From contig CATQHI010000007.1 of assembly GCA_958295895.1 (NCBI GenBank), positions 103,501 through 167,500 on the forward strand: a stretch of 64,000 bases of DNA, given 5' to 3'. Shown here piece by piece: positions 26,544 to 35,834 of the stretch (position 1 is its first letter; every line of letters starts with the position of its first letter). The notes beneath the pieces are model-generated. The model was not told where the DNA came from. It searched no databases and saw nothing but the letters and a program-made list of their open reading frames with translations. Source of the stretch: Saprospiraceae bacterium (GTDB taxonomy: Bacteria; Bacteroidota; Bacteroidia; Chitinophagales; Saprospiraceae). The translations under genes and the position numbers were made by a program.

Positions 26544-28211
26544 ATGCCCTCTATCCTTCTTCGCTTTCTCGTGGGCCTCTGCCTGCTACTCTGCCCCGCC
26601 GCCGCCCTACTCGCCCAGGACAACCCTCCCAACCTCGAGGACAACAGCGTCACCGTAGTGACTAACTTCGAGGCCCGCCTCACCGATGCCGAGCGCGTGC
26701 TGGTCAACCCCGTGCCCCCGCCGGCCGACACCGTGAGCCGGCGGCAGACCTATACCATCCTGCCCCGCCCCCTCGAAATTGAGTACCCGGCCCCCACCAT
26801 CCGGCCGCGGGCCGTGCAGCGCGCTCAGCCGGAGCCCATCAAGAACGGCTACGCTAAGATCGGTCTGGGAGTACCCAATGCCCTCTATGGCGACCTGAGC
26901 TACGACCTCACCGGCCAGGACAACCTCGACCTGGGCCTGTTTGCCAACCACTATAGCTTCAATAACGACAAGAAGGTCGAGAACCAGCGGGCCAGTGATA
27001 CCAAAATCGGTGCCCGTGGTAACTACCTCTTCGAGCAGGGCTTTGCCGTCAAGGGCGGACTGAGCTACGACACCCGCAGCCGCTACTACTACGGCTACAA
27101 CTTCCCGGAGGTGGCCCGCGACAGCACGGAAGAACCACTCACGTTCGATCCAGATGACGTGCGCCAGCGCTTCAACACCTTCGCCCTCGACGCCCAGATC
27201 TACAACGGCACCCGTACGGAGGGCGACATCGACTACCGTGCCGGTATCGCGCTCTACCTGATGGATGCCAATCCCTCCGTGCGCGAAACCGGCCTCGACA
27301 TCACCGTGGGGGGTACCAAGTGGATCAACGGTACTAACCCCCTGGACGTTGAGTTTCGCGCCGACTTCACCTCCTTCAAGGACACCAGCTCCCAGAATCT
27401 GAACGTCTTCAGTCTCAGCCCCAGCTACACCGTACTGGTAGCCGACTTTATCAAGCTTAAAGCAGGCGTTCGCCTGGTCGGCCAGGAAGACGACTTCGAC
27501 GTATTCCCCAACGTCACCGCCTCCGCCGTCATCGTCGACGGCCTCCTGAGCGCCTTTGCCGGCGTGGAGGGCAACGTGGTCAAAAACACCCTGCGCTCAC
27601 TCTCCGATTACAATCCCTGGATCAACACCCGCCTACGCGTACGTAACTCCGAGGCCACCCGCTTCTACGGTGGTGTGGAGGGTACTTTCCGGCGCATTGC
27701 TTACCGCGCGGAGGCCGGCTACAAGTACCTGGATAACCTGGCGCTCTACGTCACCCAGCGTGATGGTGACGACATCCCTATGTTCGACGTGCTTTACGAT
27801 GACGGGAGCCAGGTGTACCTCCAGGCCACCGCTACCCTCCCCCTAGTAGAAAACCTCGACCTCAGTGGCACCTTTGTCCAGCGCTTCTACAGCATGGAGG
27901 ACGAGGAGAAACCCTACCACCTCCCCTCCCTGAGCCTCAACGCCGCCGGTATCTACACCCTGCCCACCCTGCCCCTACAACTCCGCGCCGATCTATTCAT
28001 CGAGAACGGACTACCCTACCAAACTGCCGAGGGTGGTACCGATAACCTCAACGCCCTGCTGGACCTCAGCCTCAGCGCCGAATACACCATCACGGACGCC
28101 TTCGGCGCCTGGGTGCGGGTCAATAACCTGCTGAATAATAAACGGGAGCGGTTTTTCCAGTACCCTACGATTGGGACCAACTTTATGGTTGGCGCTACCG
28201 CCTCTTTCTAG
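26544..28211 (+). CDS. Outer-membrane beta-barrel protein (TonB receptor-like, no plug)
   Basis: 555 residues from ATG 26544, giving signal peptide MPSILLRFLVGLCLLLCPAAA; GTG 26526 is an alternative start that overlaps the TPR stop. After a short linker rich in Pro (VNPVPPPADTVSRRQ, LPRPLEIEYPAP) the protein is a string of amphipathic beta strands with aromatic girdles, ending GTNFMVGATASF with a C-terminal Phe. No plug domain is present, so it is not a full TonB receptor. I infer an outer-membrane barrel that works with the large periplasmic TPR protein encoded just upstream. Confidence 0.82.
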   Translation: MPSILLRFLVGLCLLLCPAAALLAQDNPPNLEDNSVTVVTNFEARLTDAERVLVNPVPPPADTVSRRQTYTILPRPLEIEYPAPTIRPRAVQRAQPEPIKNGYAKIGLGVPNALYGDLSYDLTGQDNLDLGLFANHYSFNNDKKVENQRASDTKIGARGNYLFEQGFAVKGGLSYDTRSRYYYGYNFPEVARDSTEEPLTFDPDDVRQRFNTFALDAQIYNGTRTEGDIDYRAGIALYLMDANPSVRETGLDITVGGTKWINGTNPLDVEFRADFTSFKDTSSQNLNVFSLSPSYTVLVADFIKLKAGVRLVGQEDDFDVFPNVTASAVIVDGLLSAFAGVEGNVVKNTLRSLSDYNPWINTRLRVRNSEATRFYGGVEGTFRRIAYRAEAGYKYLDNLALYVTQRDGDDIPMFDVLYDDGSQVYLQATATLPLVENLDLSGTFVQRFYSMEDEEKPYHLPSLSLNAAGIYTLPTLPLQLRADLFIENGLPYQTAEGGTDNLNALLDLSLSAEYTITDAFGAWVRVNNLLNNKRERFFQYPTIGTNFMVGATASF

Positions 28212-28214
28212 CGC

Positions 28215-28793
28215 CTACTCCCCATAAGTCTCCCGCACGAACCCAAACCGCATCAAATCCACCAGCGTCCCACTAGGTAGCCGGTACTCCCCCCGTAGAT
28301 CCCCCTCCCGACTGAAGCCCACGCGGCGTACCAGGCGCTGGCTGGCGTAGTTATCGACTAGGGTCTTGACGACTAGTTTTTCGAGCTCGAGTTGCAGGAA
28401 GGCGAAGCGCACGACGCGGGCCAGCACCTCGGTCATGATACCCTGACGGATGAACTCGCGGTCGATGAAGAAGCCCAGTTCGCCACTCGGAACGGCCCAG
28501 TCGATGCTAAATACTTGCACGAAGCCGATGAGCTCCGTGGTTTCATTAGACCATACGCCCATGGCGTAGCGCTGCTGCAGTAGCCACTCGGCGATGCACT
28601 CGCGCACGAAGACTTCGGCGCCCTTACGCGACTTACCGGCCTCGGCCATGAGGTAGGGAAAGTGATCCAGAAGGTAGTCGCGGTTATTATCCAGCAGCTG
28701 GTAAAGGGCCTTGCCGTCGTGCTCGCGGAAGCGGCGTACGACACAGCGGGTGGTGAGCAGGGCGGTATCGACGTTAAACAGTTGGTGACGCAT
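28215..28793 (-). CDS. GNAT family N-acetyltransferase (RimJ/RimL-like)
   Basis: 192 residues from ATG 28793 (a TTG at 28802 is also possible). The acetyl-CoA fold is seen from LTTRCVVRRFREHDGKALYQLL through GELGFFIDREFIRQGIMTEVLARVVRF, with the pyrophosphate-binding turn RQGIMTEV, and ENYASQRLVRRVGFSREGD-like ending (DNYASQRLVRRVGF). Members acetylate N-terminal residues of ribosomal proteins or small molecules. It lies 39 bases downstream of a nitroreductase gene on the same strand and is probably its operon partner. Confidence 0.88.
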   Translation of the reverse strand: MRHQLFNVDTALLTTRCVVRRFREHDGKALYQLLDNNRDYLLDHFPYLMAEAGKSRKGAEVFVRECIAEWLLQQRYAMGVWSNETTELIGFVQVFSIDWAVPSGELGFFIDREFIRQGIMTEVLARVVRFAFLQLELEKLVVKTLVDNYASQRLVRRVGFSREGDLRGEYRLPSGTLVDLMRFGFVRETYGE

Positions 28794-28832
28794 AGCAAGC
28801 AAGATGCAACATCCAACCCGAAGTTTTCGGCT

Positions 28833-29390
28833 TTAGTTGTCGGACACGAACATCACCTTCTCGCGCCAGTCCCCCCGGGGCCGGGGCAGTTCGGGTGCAT
28901 CGGCGTAGCCCAGGTAAAACATCCCGAGACAACGCTCATTCGCAGCCGCCCCCGGCCAGTCCCCGTAACCGCCGCACACGAAGCCCGGACTGCTCCAGTA
29001 TCCGCCCAGTCCGTACTGATCCAGGCTGAGCCAGAGGTTTTCCACCGCCGCGCCGACGGCCACGATCTCCTCCCATTCGGGCACGCTCTCCTGCGGATCG
29101 CGGTGCAGAAAAATCAGCAGCACGGCAGCCGACTGCTCGATCTTCTTGCCGAATTTCCTTGCGATCCCGGCCAGGTCCTCCTTCTCCCGGCCGTATGCGT
29201 CCAGCAGTTCGTCCTGCAGCCGTTCTTTGCCCGCTGTCTGGTAGACCCGGAAGCGCCAGGGCTCGGTCTTGCGGTGACTGGGGGCTAGGTTGGCGGCCTG
29301 GATGAGTTGTTCGAGCACCTCCCGGGCAATGGGCTCACCGGTGAAGAACTGGGGGAAGACGGAGCGGCGGGCAGTGATGGCGGGTAGCAA
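28833..29390 (-). CDS. Nitroreductase family protein
   Basis: 185 residues with a TTG start at 29390. The FMN-binding N-terminus has ARRSVFPQFF and NLAPSHRKTEPWRF, the Bacteroidota YdjA-like version of the nitroreductase RRS and P(S/T)...PW motifs. The middle has VGAAVENLWLSLDQYGLGGYW. These FMN enzymes reduce nitro groups, quinones or enones with NAD(P)H. A TGCACCCGCG motif with a CATTTTG box lies directly upstream (29395-29425). Confidence 0.88.
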   Translation of the reverse strand: MLPAITARRSVFPQFFTGEPIAREVLEQLIQAANLAPSHRKTEPWRFRVYQTAGKERLQDELLDAYGREKEDLAGIARKFGKKIEQSAAVLLIFLHRDPQESVPEWEEIVAVGAAVENLWLSLDQYGLGGYWSSPGFVCGGYGDWPGAAANERCLGMFYLGYADAPELPRPRGDWREKVMFVSDN

Positions 29391-29431
29391 TGGACAAGCA
29401 AAATGGGGCGGGGGCGCGGGTGCATGGAAAG

Positions 29432-29473
29432 AAACGACACCGGGCGCTCCGCTGATTAACGAGTCGCCCGGTG
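29432..29473 (-). terminator. Terminator after the susD-like gene
   Basis: On the minus strand the stem CACCGGGCG (29438-29446 complement) pairs across a loop that includes a further GAG/CTC pair, and is followed by TCGTTTCTTT. It lies 23 bases after the stop of the SusD gene and ends the SusC/SusD transcript. Confidence 0.75.
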
Positions 29474-29495
29474 CTTGCCTGTAAGACAGCTAATG

Positions 29496-30989
29496 TTAAT
29501 TCTGCTCAATATTAGGGTTAGCGTTAATTTCGTCCTGTGGTATCAGCCACTGCCAGCGGGGGTCGCCGGCGGCCACTTGCATAAGTCCGTTTAGCAGGGC
29601 AGGTTTATGGTTTGTCTCTACACCGTCTCTACTGGTCCGGTCCAGGGCCATGTCGAGGCGCTTCAGGTCCAGGAAGCGGAAGCCTTCGCCCCACAGTTCC
29701 CAGCGGCGCTGCAGCAGGATTTCGTCAATAAGGGTCTGGCCCGTATTGGTAGATAAAGTATAGCTAGGATCTCGATTCTCGGCTAGGGGAAGTAAGGCTT
29801 CCGCGCCGCCAGCACCCTGGCGGGCCTTTGCCTCCGCTTCGATAAGGTACATCTCGGCCATGCGCATGTAGGGCACGTCCCCACGGCTATCGCCGGTACT
29901 GATGGATAGAAACTTTTGACTGGTGTAGGGGAAGCGTAAATGGGCGGAGCTGATCTCGTAGCCAGCGGGTAGATTCTCGTGCTCCCCGGAGGCACTAAAG
30001 ATCGTAGAGCGGACGTCGGTCTCCGGAATGGTCTCGTAGAGGACGCTAAAGATTGACTTCGGATTACCCCGGATGTTCGAGGAGCTGAAGTTGCGTGACA
30101 TCCACGCTCCAAAGTTTGTAAAGGTCGAGCCCTGCTCCTCATTGTAGTAGCCGCCCCACATCCACTCCTGATTGGAGTAGTCGTTAAAGCCGCTACGGTA
30201 TTCATCGTTCGTCATCAGGCTAAACCCTTCACGAGCCTGCACGGCAAATTCCGCTGCCACGTTCCAGTTGCCCTGCACCAGCGCTACCCGCGCTTTGAGG
30301 CCCTGCGCTACCTGCTGATTGATGTGCGAAGTATTGGGTCGGGTGTAGCCGTCCAGTAGCGTGATGGCCCGGTCCAGATCTTCGTTCACCTGGGCGTATA
30401 CGTCCTCGACGCTGGACCGCGGTAGTCCCTCGGTGGTGGGTATCAGGACGAGCGGAATACCCGGCTGGTCGTTGCCTCCTCCCATACGGTATCGCTCTGC
30501 GTGACGCTGAACGAGAAAAAAATGGGCGAATGCACGATAAGCCAGTGCCTGCCCGAGAGCAGCATCCCGCTGCGCTTCCGGCCCCTCCGCGCCGTCGGCC
30601 CCCTCAATCACGATGTTTGCGTTGTTGATCACCTTGTACATGACGCGCCAGCCGTGTCGTAGGTCCGAGTCGGTAGCACTCGTATGGTCGTTCCAACTGG
30701 CCATACTGATCCACCAGTTATTGGCCCGAGCATTCATGACTAGGTCCTCTCCAAGGGCATCGTTCTGGATCATCATGGCAGAATAGCCACCCCGCCCGTT
30801 AGATTCCTGGCGCTCGTACATCAGGCGGTGAATACCGTTGATGATTAGAAAAAGGTTATCGGTCGTAGACGTGGCGGAGCTAGCTGAAACGGCGGTGGTA
30901 GGCGACTCCTCCAAAAAATCCTTCTCACAACTCGTCAGCACAATCAACAACCATAGAGGAAGAACAAAAAATACTAGGGCTTTTTTCAT
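29496..30989 (-). CDS. RagB/SusD family nutrient-uptake outer-membrane lipoprotein
   Basis: 497 residues. A lipoprotein signal ends at LTSCEKDFLEESP; the Cys and the FLEESPT start are hallmarks of SusD/RagB. The TPR-like helical domain contains AQRDAALGQALAYRAFAHFFLV and the C-terminal DPSYTLSTNTGQTLIDEILLQRRWELWGEG block is typical, ending with IPQDEINANPNI. SusD is the surface lid that hands glycans or peptides to its SusC channel. It follows its SusC gene after 12 bases. No glycosidase or peptidase is encoded in the unit, so the ligand cannot be guessed. Confidence 0.95.
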   Translation of the reverse strand: MKKALVFFVLPLWLLIVLTSCEKDFLEESPTTAVSASSATSTTDNLFLIINGIHRLMYERQESNGRGGYSAMMIQNDALGEDLVMNARANNWWISMASWNDHTSATDSDLRHGWRVMYKVINNANIVIEGADGAEGPEAQRDAALGQALAYRAFAHFFLVQRHAERYRMGGGNDQPGIPLVLIPTTEGLPRSSVEDVYAQVNEDLDRAITLLDGYTRPNTSHINQQVAQGLKARVALVQGNWNVAAEFAVQAREGFSLMTNDEYRSGFNDYSNQEWMWGGYYNEEQGSTFTNFGAWMSRNFSSSNIRGNPKSIFSVLYETIPETDVRSTIFSASGEHENLPAGYEISSAHLRFPYTSQKFLSISTGDSRGDVPYMRMAEMYLIEAEAKARQGAGGAEALLPLAENRDPSYTLSTNTGQTLIDEILLQRRWELWGEGFRFLDLKRLDMALDRTSRDGVETNHKPALLNGLMQVAAGDPRWQWLIPQDEINANPNIEQN

Positions 30990-31001
30990 CTTGGTTCGAA
31001 T

Positions 31002-34000
31002 TTAGAAGGATGCGTTGATGCCGAAGGTAATGGTACGGGATGGGGTGAATCGGTTGGCCGTGGTGCCATTGAAGTTCTGATTCACGTCCATGCCCTTGCG
31101 GGCCGTGTTCAGAAACAGGTTTTCCGCGTTGGCGTAGACCCGCAGCGTGCTCACGTTGATCCGTCCGAGCAGCCCGTCCGGTAGGTCGTAAGAGACGTTC
31201 GCTTGCCGAAGTGCTAGGTAGTCGGAGTCAACTAGGAAGCGGTCGGACGCTGCTCCGAAGTTATTGGCCTGCGCGGCATCGAGGCGGGGTACGTTGGTGA
31301 TGTCGCCAGGTTGCTGCCACCGATTGGCCACCTCCGAACTAAGGGCCGATCCGTAAGAACCGTTGTTCAGAAGGTTGGCAAAGTTGGTATCGTAGGTCTG
31401 TCCGCCCAGTTGATAGGTAAATAGAAAGCCGAACCGCAGATTACCGATCCGAAACTTGTTGGTAAAGCTGCCGAACAAATCGGGCACCGCAGTGCCGACG
31501 AAAGCATACTGGGCGTTGTTGAAGTTGGTGGTTACCGTTACGCCGTCTACAACCCGTACGTCGGCATCAGAAGGATCAGCCTCGGCATCCAAGACGTAAA
31601 GCGCGGCACCATCTGCGGGATCCACACCGTAGTAATCCCGCAACCAGTAGTCGTAAATGGACCCACCAACCACCAGTTTTTTACTGTCATCGATAATTTC
31701 TTCCTGCGGCAACTCCGTAAACTCGTTGTGAATAGTGGAGGCGTTGACGTCGAGCGTCCAGTTGAAGGTGGGTGTATTGATGATGCTTCCCGAGAGGGCC
31801 ACCTCGATACCGCGGTTGTACATGGAACCGATGTTGGCGTTCACATTGTCGTTTCCGGTAGAAAGCGGAAGCGGCACTTCAAACAGTAGGTTATCGGTCA
31901 CGCGGTTATAGTACTCTACGCTACCGGAGAGGCGATAGTCGAAAAGACCGAATTCTACCGCGACATCCGTCTGTGCGTTAGACTCCCATTCCAGGGTCGG
32001 GGACCCCAAAGAGCCGACGATGATACCCGGCTCGCTGGCGTTGTTGAAGCCCAGCGTAAAGGTGGGCTGGCTAGCGTAGAAGTTTAGGGCATCATTATCG
32101 AGGTTGGAGTCGTTACCTACTTCGCCGTAGGAGGCGCGAAGTTTGAGCAGATCGATCCAGGTGACGTTACCGATGAAGGCCTCCTGATCCAGTCGCCAGG
32201 CTCCGCCTACGGAGTAAAAGTTCCCCCAGCGTACGGACTCGTCGAAGCGGGAAGAACCGTCCGCCCGGAAGGAAGCACTCAGGAAGTAGCGGTTATCGAA
32301 GTCGTATTCCGCCCGGGCTAGGTACCCTTCCGTGGTGTAGCGACGGGTGTACGAGGTAAGGTCGGAGGTAGTCGTAAAGTTGATGAGCTCGGTATTACCG
32401 GTCGCAATCTGGTTGGTACGGAAGCCATACAGGTAGTTGAACTCGTAATCGAAGCTTTCGTGGCCCGCTAGTAGGCTCACGGAGTGGGTGCCGAAGGTTT
32501 TACTGTAGTTAAGCAATTGATTGAAGGTGATCGAGGAAGTGACCGTATTAGTGCGAAAGGCTCGCCCGTTAGGTGCCGCGTCGCCAACGATAGGGTTACC
32601 ATACCCAGTGTTGTTATAGTTTCGGCGGTCAATCCCTGCGTTGAAAGTGAACTTGAAGTCCTTCAGGAAAAAGAAATCTACGAATGCACGGGCACCGAGC
32701 GTGTTGATCTTGTCCTCGTCAATATTTAGGATAGTTTCCTGTACCACGTTGCGGCCGTTGGTGTTGCCCACGCGGTTAGCACCCAGATTATAGATCCGCT
32801 GGCCTGATTCATCCAACACATAGTCTCCCGTCACCGGGTCGTGCTCGTAGAGGGGATAGATCGAGGCAATATTCCGGGTAGAAAAGAAGGGGTTGACAAA
32901 GCTGGTGCTGCCGCCGTCCGCCGCCTGGTTGCTAGTCGAGGTGGCTAGGTTCGCGTTCAGGCCGGTACGGATCCAGTCTCGTGGCTGGGTCGTCACGTTC
33001 ATGCGTCCAGAGACCCGGTTAAAATCCGAGGCTAGGATCCAGCCCGTGTCGTCGATATACCCTAGTGAAGTGAAAAAGGTAGTCTTGTCCGTTCCACCCT
33101 GATAGGAAATATTAGCCTCGCTGCGATTGCCTAGTCGCGTCAACGCGTCCTGCCAATCGAGATCACCTGGATAAAGCAACTGCGCATTAGGGTTAATGCG
33201 GCCGTCCGGCCCTACTACCGTGCTATCGGTCACGTTGAAGGGGTTCGTGCCCAGCAGGCTCACGATGGTCCGGGAGGCCTCCCGATTGGCTTCCTCCAGG
33301 GGGGTATCGCCACTGTAAAAAAGACTGTTGCGATACGCTTCCCACTGTAACTCGTAGTACTGTTCGGGGCCCACCCGGTCGTACTCCGGAATGGCCCGGC
33401 CACTGAAGCCCTGGCTGACGTTGACGTTAAAACGTGACTGGCCCGATTTGCCACTCTTCGTAGTGATCAGTACTACGCCGTTGGCAGCCTTAGCACCGTA
33501 TAGGGCGGTGGAAGAGGCGTCCTTGAGCACGGTCAGGCTCTCGATGTCGTTTGGATTAATACTGTTGAGGCTCCCCGAAAAGATGATACCATCCACTACA
33601 TAGAGGGGATCGCTTGAGGCATTTACCGAACCGAACCCCCGCACGCGGATGGGCGAGGTCGCGCCGGGCTGACCGCTTCCGGGGGAGTACTGAATCCCCG
33701 ATGCCCCCTCCAGGGCACTGGTGATGTTGGTGACCGCGCGCCCCTGTATGGATTCGGCGTCGATCTGGGTGGCCGATCCGGTGAAGGCACCCTGCTTAGA
33801 AGCACCACCGTAGGCCGTGACGATGACCTGCTCCAGCGCGATGCTGGAGGCACCCATCTCCACATCAATAGTAGTTTGGGTACCTACCGGTATCTGGAGG
33901 GTTTCCATCCCGGTGTATGTGAATATCAGGGTATTATCAGAGTTGGCACTAATTTCATACCGACCTTCTAGATCAGTCACCGTACCGGTCGTGTTGCCTT

Positions 34001-34148
34001 CTACCTGGACGGTCACCCCGATGAGCGGTTCGCCGCCCTCGGCGTCAATGACGGTACCACTGATTGTTTGTGCACTGGCTATCGTTGCTAAGGATAGACA
34101 ACACAGTAATAGGTAAGGCCGAAAAGATGATGGTAAAAATCGTCTCAT
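31002..34148 (-). CDS. SusC/RagA family TonB-linked outer-membrane protein
   Basis: 1048 residues. Signal peptide 1-26 ends IASA; a carboxypeptidase-like domain spans about 28-110 (ISGTVIDAEGGEPLIGVTV); the plug has the SusC signature region VRGFGSVNASSDPLYVVDG and LTVLKDASSTALYGAKAANGV near 190-225. The remaining 800 residues are the 22-strand barrel, ending TPSRTITFGINASF. It forms a TonB-powered importer with the SusD protein encoded next. Transcription probably starts at a TATATTTG box about 150 bases upstream, leaving a long structured leader. Confidence 0.95.
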   Translation of the reverse strand: MRRFLPSSFRPYLLLCCLSLATIASAQTISGTVIDAEGGEPLIGVTVQVEGNTTGTVTDLEGRYEISANSDNTLIFTYTGMETLQIPVGTQTTIDVEMGASSIALEQVIVTAYGGASKQGAFTGSATQIDAESIQGRAVTNITSALEGASGIQYSPGSGQPGATSPIRVRGFGSVNASSDPLYVVDGIIFSGSLNSINPNDIESLTVLKDASSTALYGAKAANGVVLITTKSGKSGQSRFNVNVSQGFSGRAIPEYDRVGPEQYYELQWEAYRNSLFYSGDTPLEEANREASRTIVSLLGTNPFNVTDSTVVGPDGRINPNAQLLYPGDLDWQDALTRLGNRSEANISYQGGTDKTTFFTSLGYIDDTGWILASDFNRVSGRMNVTTQPRDWIRTGLNANLATSTSNQAADGGSTSFVNPFFSTRNIASIYPLYEHDPVTGDYVLDESGQRIYNLGANRVGNTNGRNVVQETILNIDEDKINTLGARAFVDFFFLKDFKFTFNAGIDRRNYNNTGYGNPIVGDAAPNGRAFRTNTVTSSITFNQLLNYSKTFGTHSVSLLAGHESFDYEFNYLYGFRTNQIATGNTELINFTTTSDLTSYTRRYTTEGYLARAEYDFDNRYFLSASFRADGSSRFDESVRWGNFYSVGGAWRLDQEAFIGNVTWIDLLKLRASYGEVGNDSNLDNDALNFYASQPTFTLGFNNASEPGIIVGSLGSPTLEWESNAQTDVAVEFGLFDYRLSGSVEYYNRVTDNLLFEVPLPLSTGNDNVNANIGSMYNRGIEVALSGSIINTPTFNWTLDVNASTIHNEFTELPQEEIIDDSKKLVVGGSIYDYWLRDYYGVDPADGAALYVLDAEADPSDADVRVVDGVTVTTNFNNAQYAFVGTAVPDLFGSFTNKFRIGNLRFGFLFTYQLGGQTYDTNFANLLNNGSYGSALSSEVANRWQQPGDITNVPRLDAAQANNFGAASDRFLVDSDYLALRQANVSYDLPDGLLGRINVSTLRVYANAENLFLNTARKGMDVNQNFNGTTANRFTPSRTITFGINASF

Positions 34149-34254
34149 AGATACTGTGATTGATACGTGAGTAGTAAGGCTGCACCGTGAGTTTCACCAC
34201 TCAGCGAGGTAGCGCGTAAGCGTTCCAACGCTGTAGCAGCTACGCTTTTGGGTG

Positions 34255-34330
34255 CAGTATCGATACTGACCTAGTCAGCGAGCCTGAAAGTGTGTCAAAT
34301 ATAAACGGGTAAGCAATTTGTTGTAGCCAA
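34255..34330 (-). promoter_or_regulatory. Promoter and palindrome upstream of the susC-like gene
   Basis: On the minus strand TATATTTG (complement of 34296-34303) is an exact -7 match; a possible TTG lies at 34328-34330, a longer than usual spacer of 24. The leader to the ATG at 34148 is about 140 bases and contains a perfect 14-bp palindrome CAGTATCGATACTG at 34255-34268, just downstream of the expected start of transcription, plus hairpins AGCGTT-GG-AACGCT and GTAG-CTG-CTAC. The palindrome could be an operator. The region is AT-rich. Confidence 0.55.
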
Positions 34331-34362
34331 AAGCGTGATTAATATACATTAAAACAGTGAAT

Positions 34363-35755
34363 TCAATAAAACAACCCCGCCACCGTCCCAGTCATCAAAC
34401 ACGCCACCGTACCCCCCAACAGCGAGATCAAGCCCAGCTCCGTCAGGTTCTTCCGCTGCCCCGGCGCGATGGCCCCAATGCCGCCCACCTGGATGCCGAT
34501 GCTGGCGAAGTTGGCAAAGCCGCAGAGCGCATAGGCGGCAATGAGTACGCTCTTGGGACTCAGCGTAGTGCCCGAAGCCTGTACCGTGCGAAAGGTATCG
34601 TAGGCCACGAACTCGTTGATCACCGTCTTGAGCCCCAGCAACTGGCCGATCACGGTGATATCCGCGTAGGGTACGCCAATGATCCAGGCTACGGGAGCAA
34701 AAAGTAGGGCTAGCAGGTAGGTAAAACTGAAGCCCTCGAAGCGGCCCTGGGTGGCGGTGGCGATGGTCTCGTTCCAGTCCGCCTCGGTCAGGCCGGACCA
34801 GCGGGCAAAGTCGTTGAGCAGGTCGGTACCACCCACGAAAAATACGTTGAGCATGTAAATAAAGGCCGTGAAGACCAGCAGCATGGCCCCTACGTTGACC
34901 GCCAGGCGCAGCCCGTCCGTCGTGCCGCGACTGATCGCGTCGAGCAGGTTGTTGCTGTCGTCGGCGGCCATCTCCAGCCGCTCGTCGCGGTCGGGCTTTT
35001 TGGCCTCGTGGGGGCTGACGTTCGGGGTGCCCGTCACGGCGGCGAGCTCACGGCGGTCCTCGGGCAGGAGCATTTTGGCGCAGACGATGGCCGCCGGTGC
35101 GGAGATGATGCTGGCCGTAAGCAGGTGGCGCGCAAAAAAACTGCTGACTCTCCGGACTCGTCCCCCCCAAAAAACCGATGTAGGACACAAATACACTACC
35201 CGCAATGGTGGCCATACCACCCACCATCACGCACAGCAGCTCCGAACGCGTCATCTGCTCCAGGTAGGGTTTGATGACCAGGGGAGCCTCGGTCTGTCCG
35301 ATGAATACATTAGCGGCGGCTGCCAGGCTCTCCGGTCCGCTCAGTCCCATCGCTTTACTCAGTAACCACGCCAGTCCGTACACCACCCGCTGCAGAATGC
35401 CGAAGTAGTACAGCACCGCCGACAGCGCCGAGAAGAAGATGATCGTCGGCAGCACCTGGAAGGCAAAAATGTAACCGAAGCTATCGAAGTCCGTGACGAT
35501 ACTCCCGAACAGAAACTGCGAGCCGGCCGCCGTAAACTCCAGCGTTTTCCGAAAGCCCGCCGCTACGTAGTCGAATACCGTACTTACGCCATTTACCTTC
35601 AGAATCAGTACCGCCAGCACGAACTGCATCGCCACCCCGATGCCCACCAACTTCCAGTCAATAGCCCGCCGGTTGGCACTGAAGGCATAACACACCCCGA
35701 GCATCACGCTCATTCCCAACACGGTACGGAACAAATCATACAGGAAGGTCGCCAT
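34363..35755 (-). pseudogene. nupC: NupC-type concentrative nucleoside transporter, one-base frameshift
   Basis: Two overlapping frames give one CNT-family transporter of about 463 residues. The first frame starts MATFLYDLFRTVLG and reaches YIGFLGGTSPESQQFF; at the run of seven A (35134-35140, T7 on the coding strand) one base must be dropped to continue with ARHLLTASIISAPAAIVCAKML. Family motifs include FIGQTEAPLVIKPYL and MTRSELLCVMVGGMATIAGS in the first part, and ALCGFANFASIGIQVGGIGA in the second. The protein symports nucleosides with Na+ or H+ across the inner membrane. A uridine kinase gene is divergent, consistent with pyrimidine salvage. A homopolymer indel is the likely cause. Confidence 0.82.
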
Positions 35756-35791
35756 GGTACGGGTTGGGTAAGGCGCAAGGTACATAGTTCA

Positions 35792-35827
35792 TTGCACCCG
35801 CGGCCCCGCCCCCGTGTACTACCTTGG
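35792..35827 (+). promoter_or_regulatory. Promoter of uridine kinase with GC-rich motif
   Basis: TACCTTGG at 35820-35827 is a near match to TAnnTTTG. A TTG at 35792 begins the motif TTGCACCCGCGGCCCCGCCC (35792-35811), which fills the space between the two boxes (25 bases, or 22 to the overlapping TACT). The ATG follows at 35835, so the leader is nearly absent. Confidence 0.5.
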
Positions 35828-35834
35828 TGCCCCG

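Noticed and set aside
34363..35220. A second separate gene start for the distal half of the nucleoside transporter
   Set aside because: The apparent N-terminus is out-of-frame nonsense across the homopolymer; the two halves join into one transporter.
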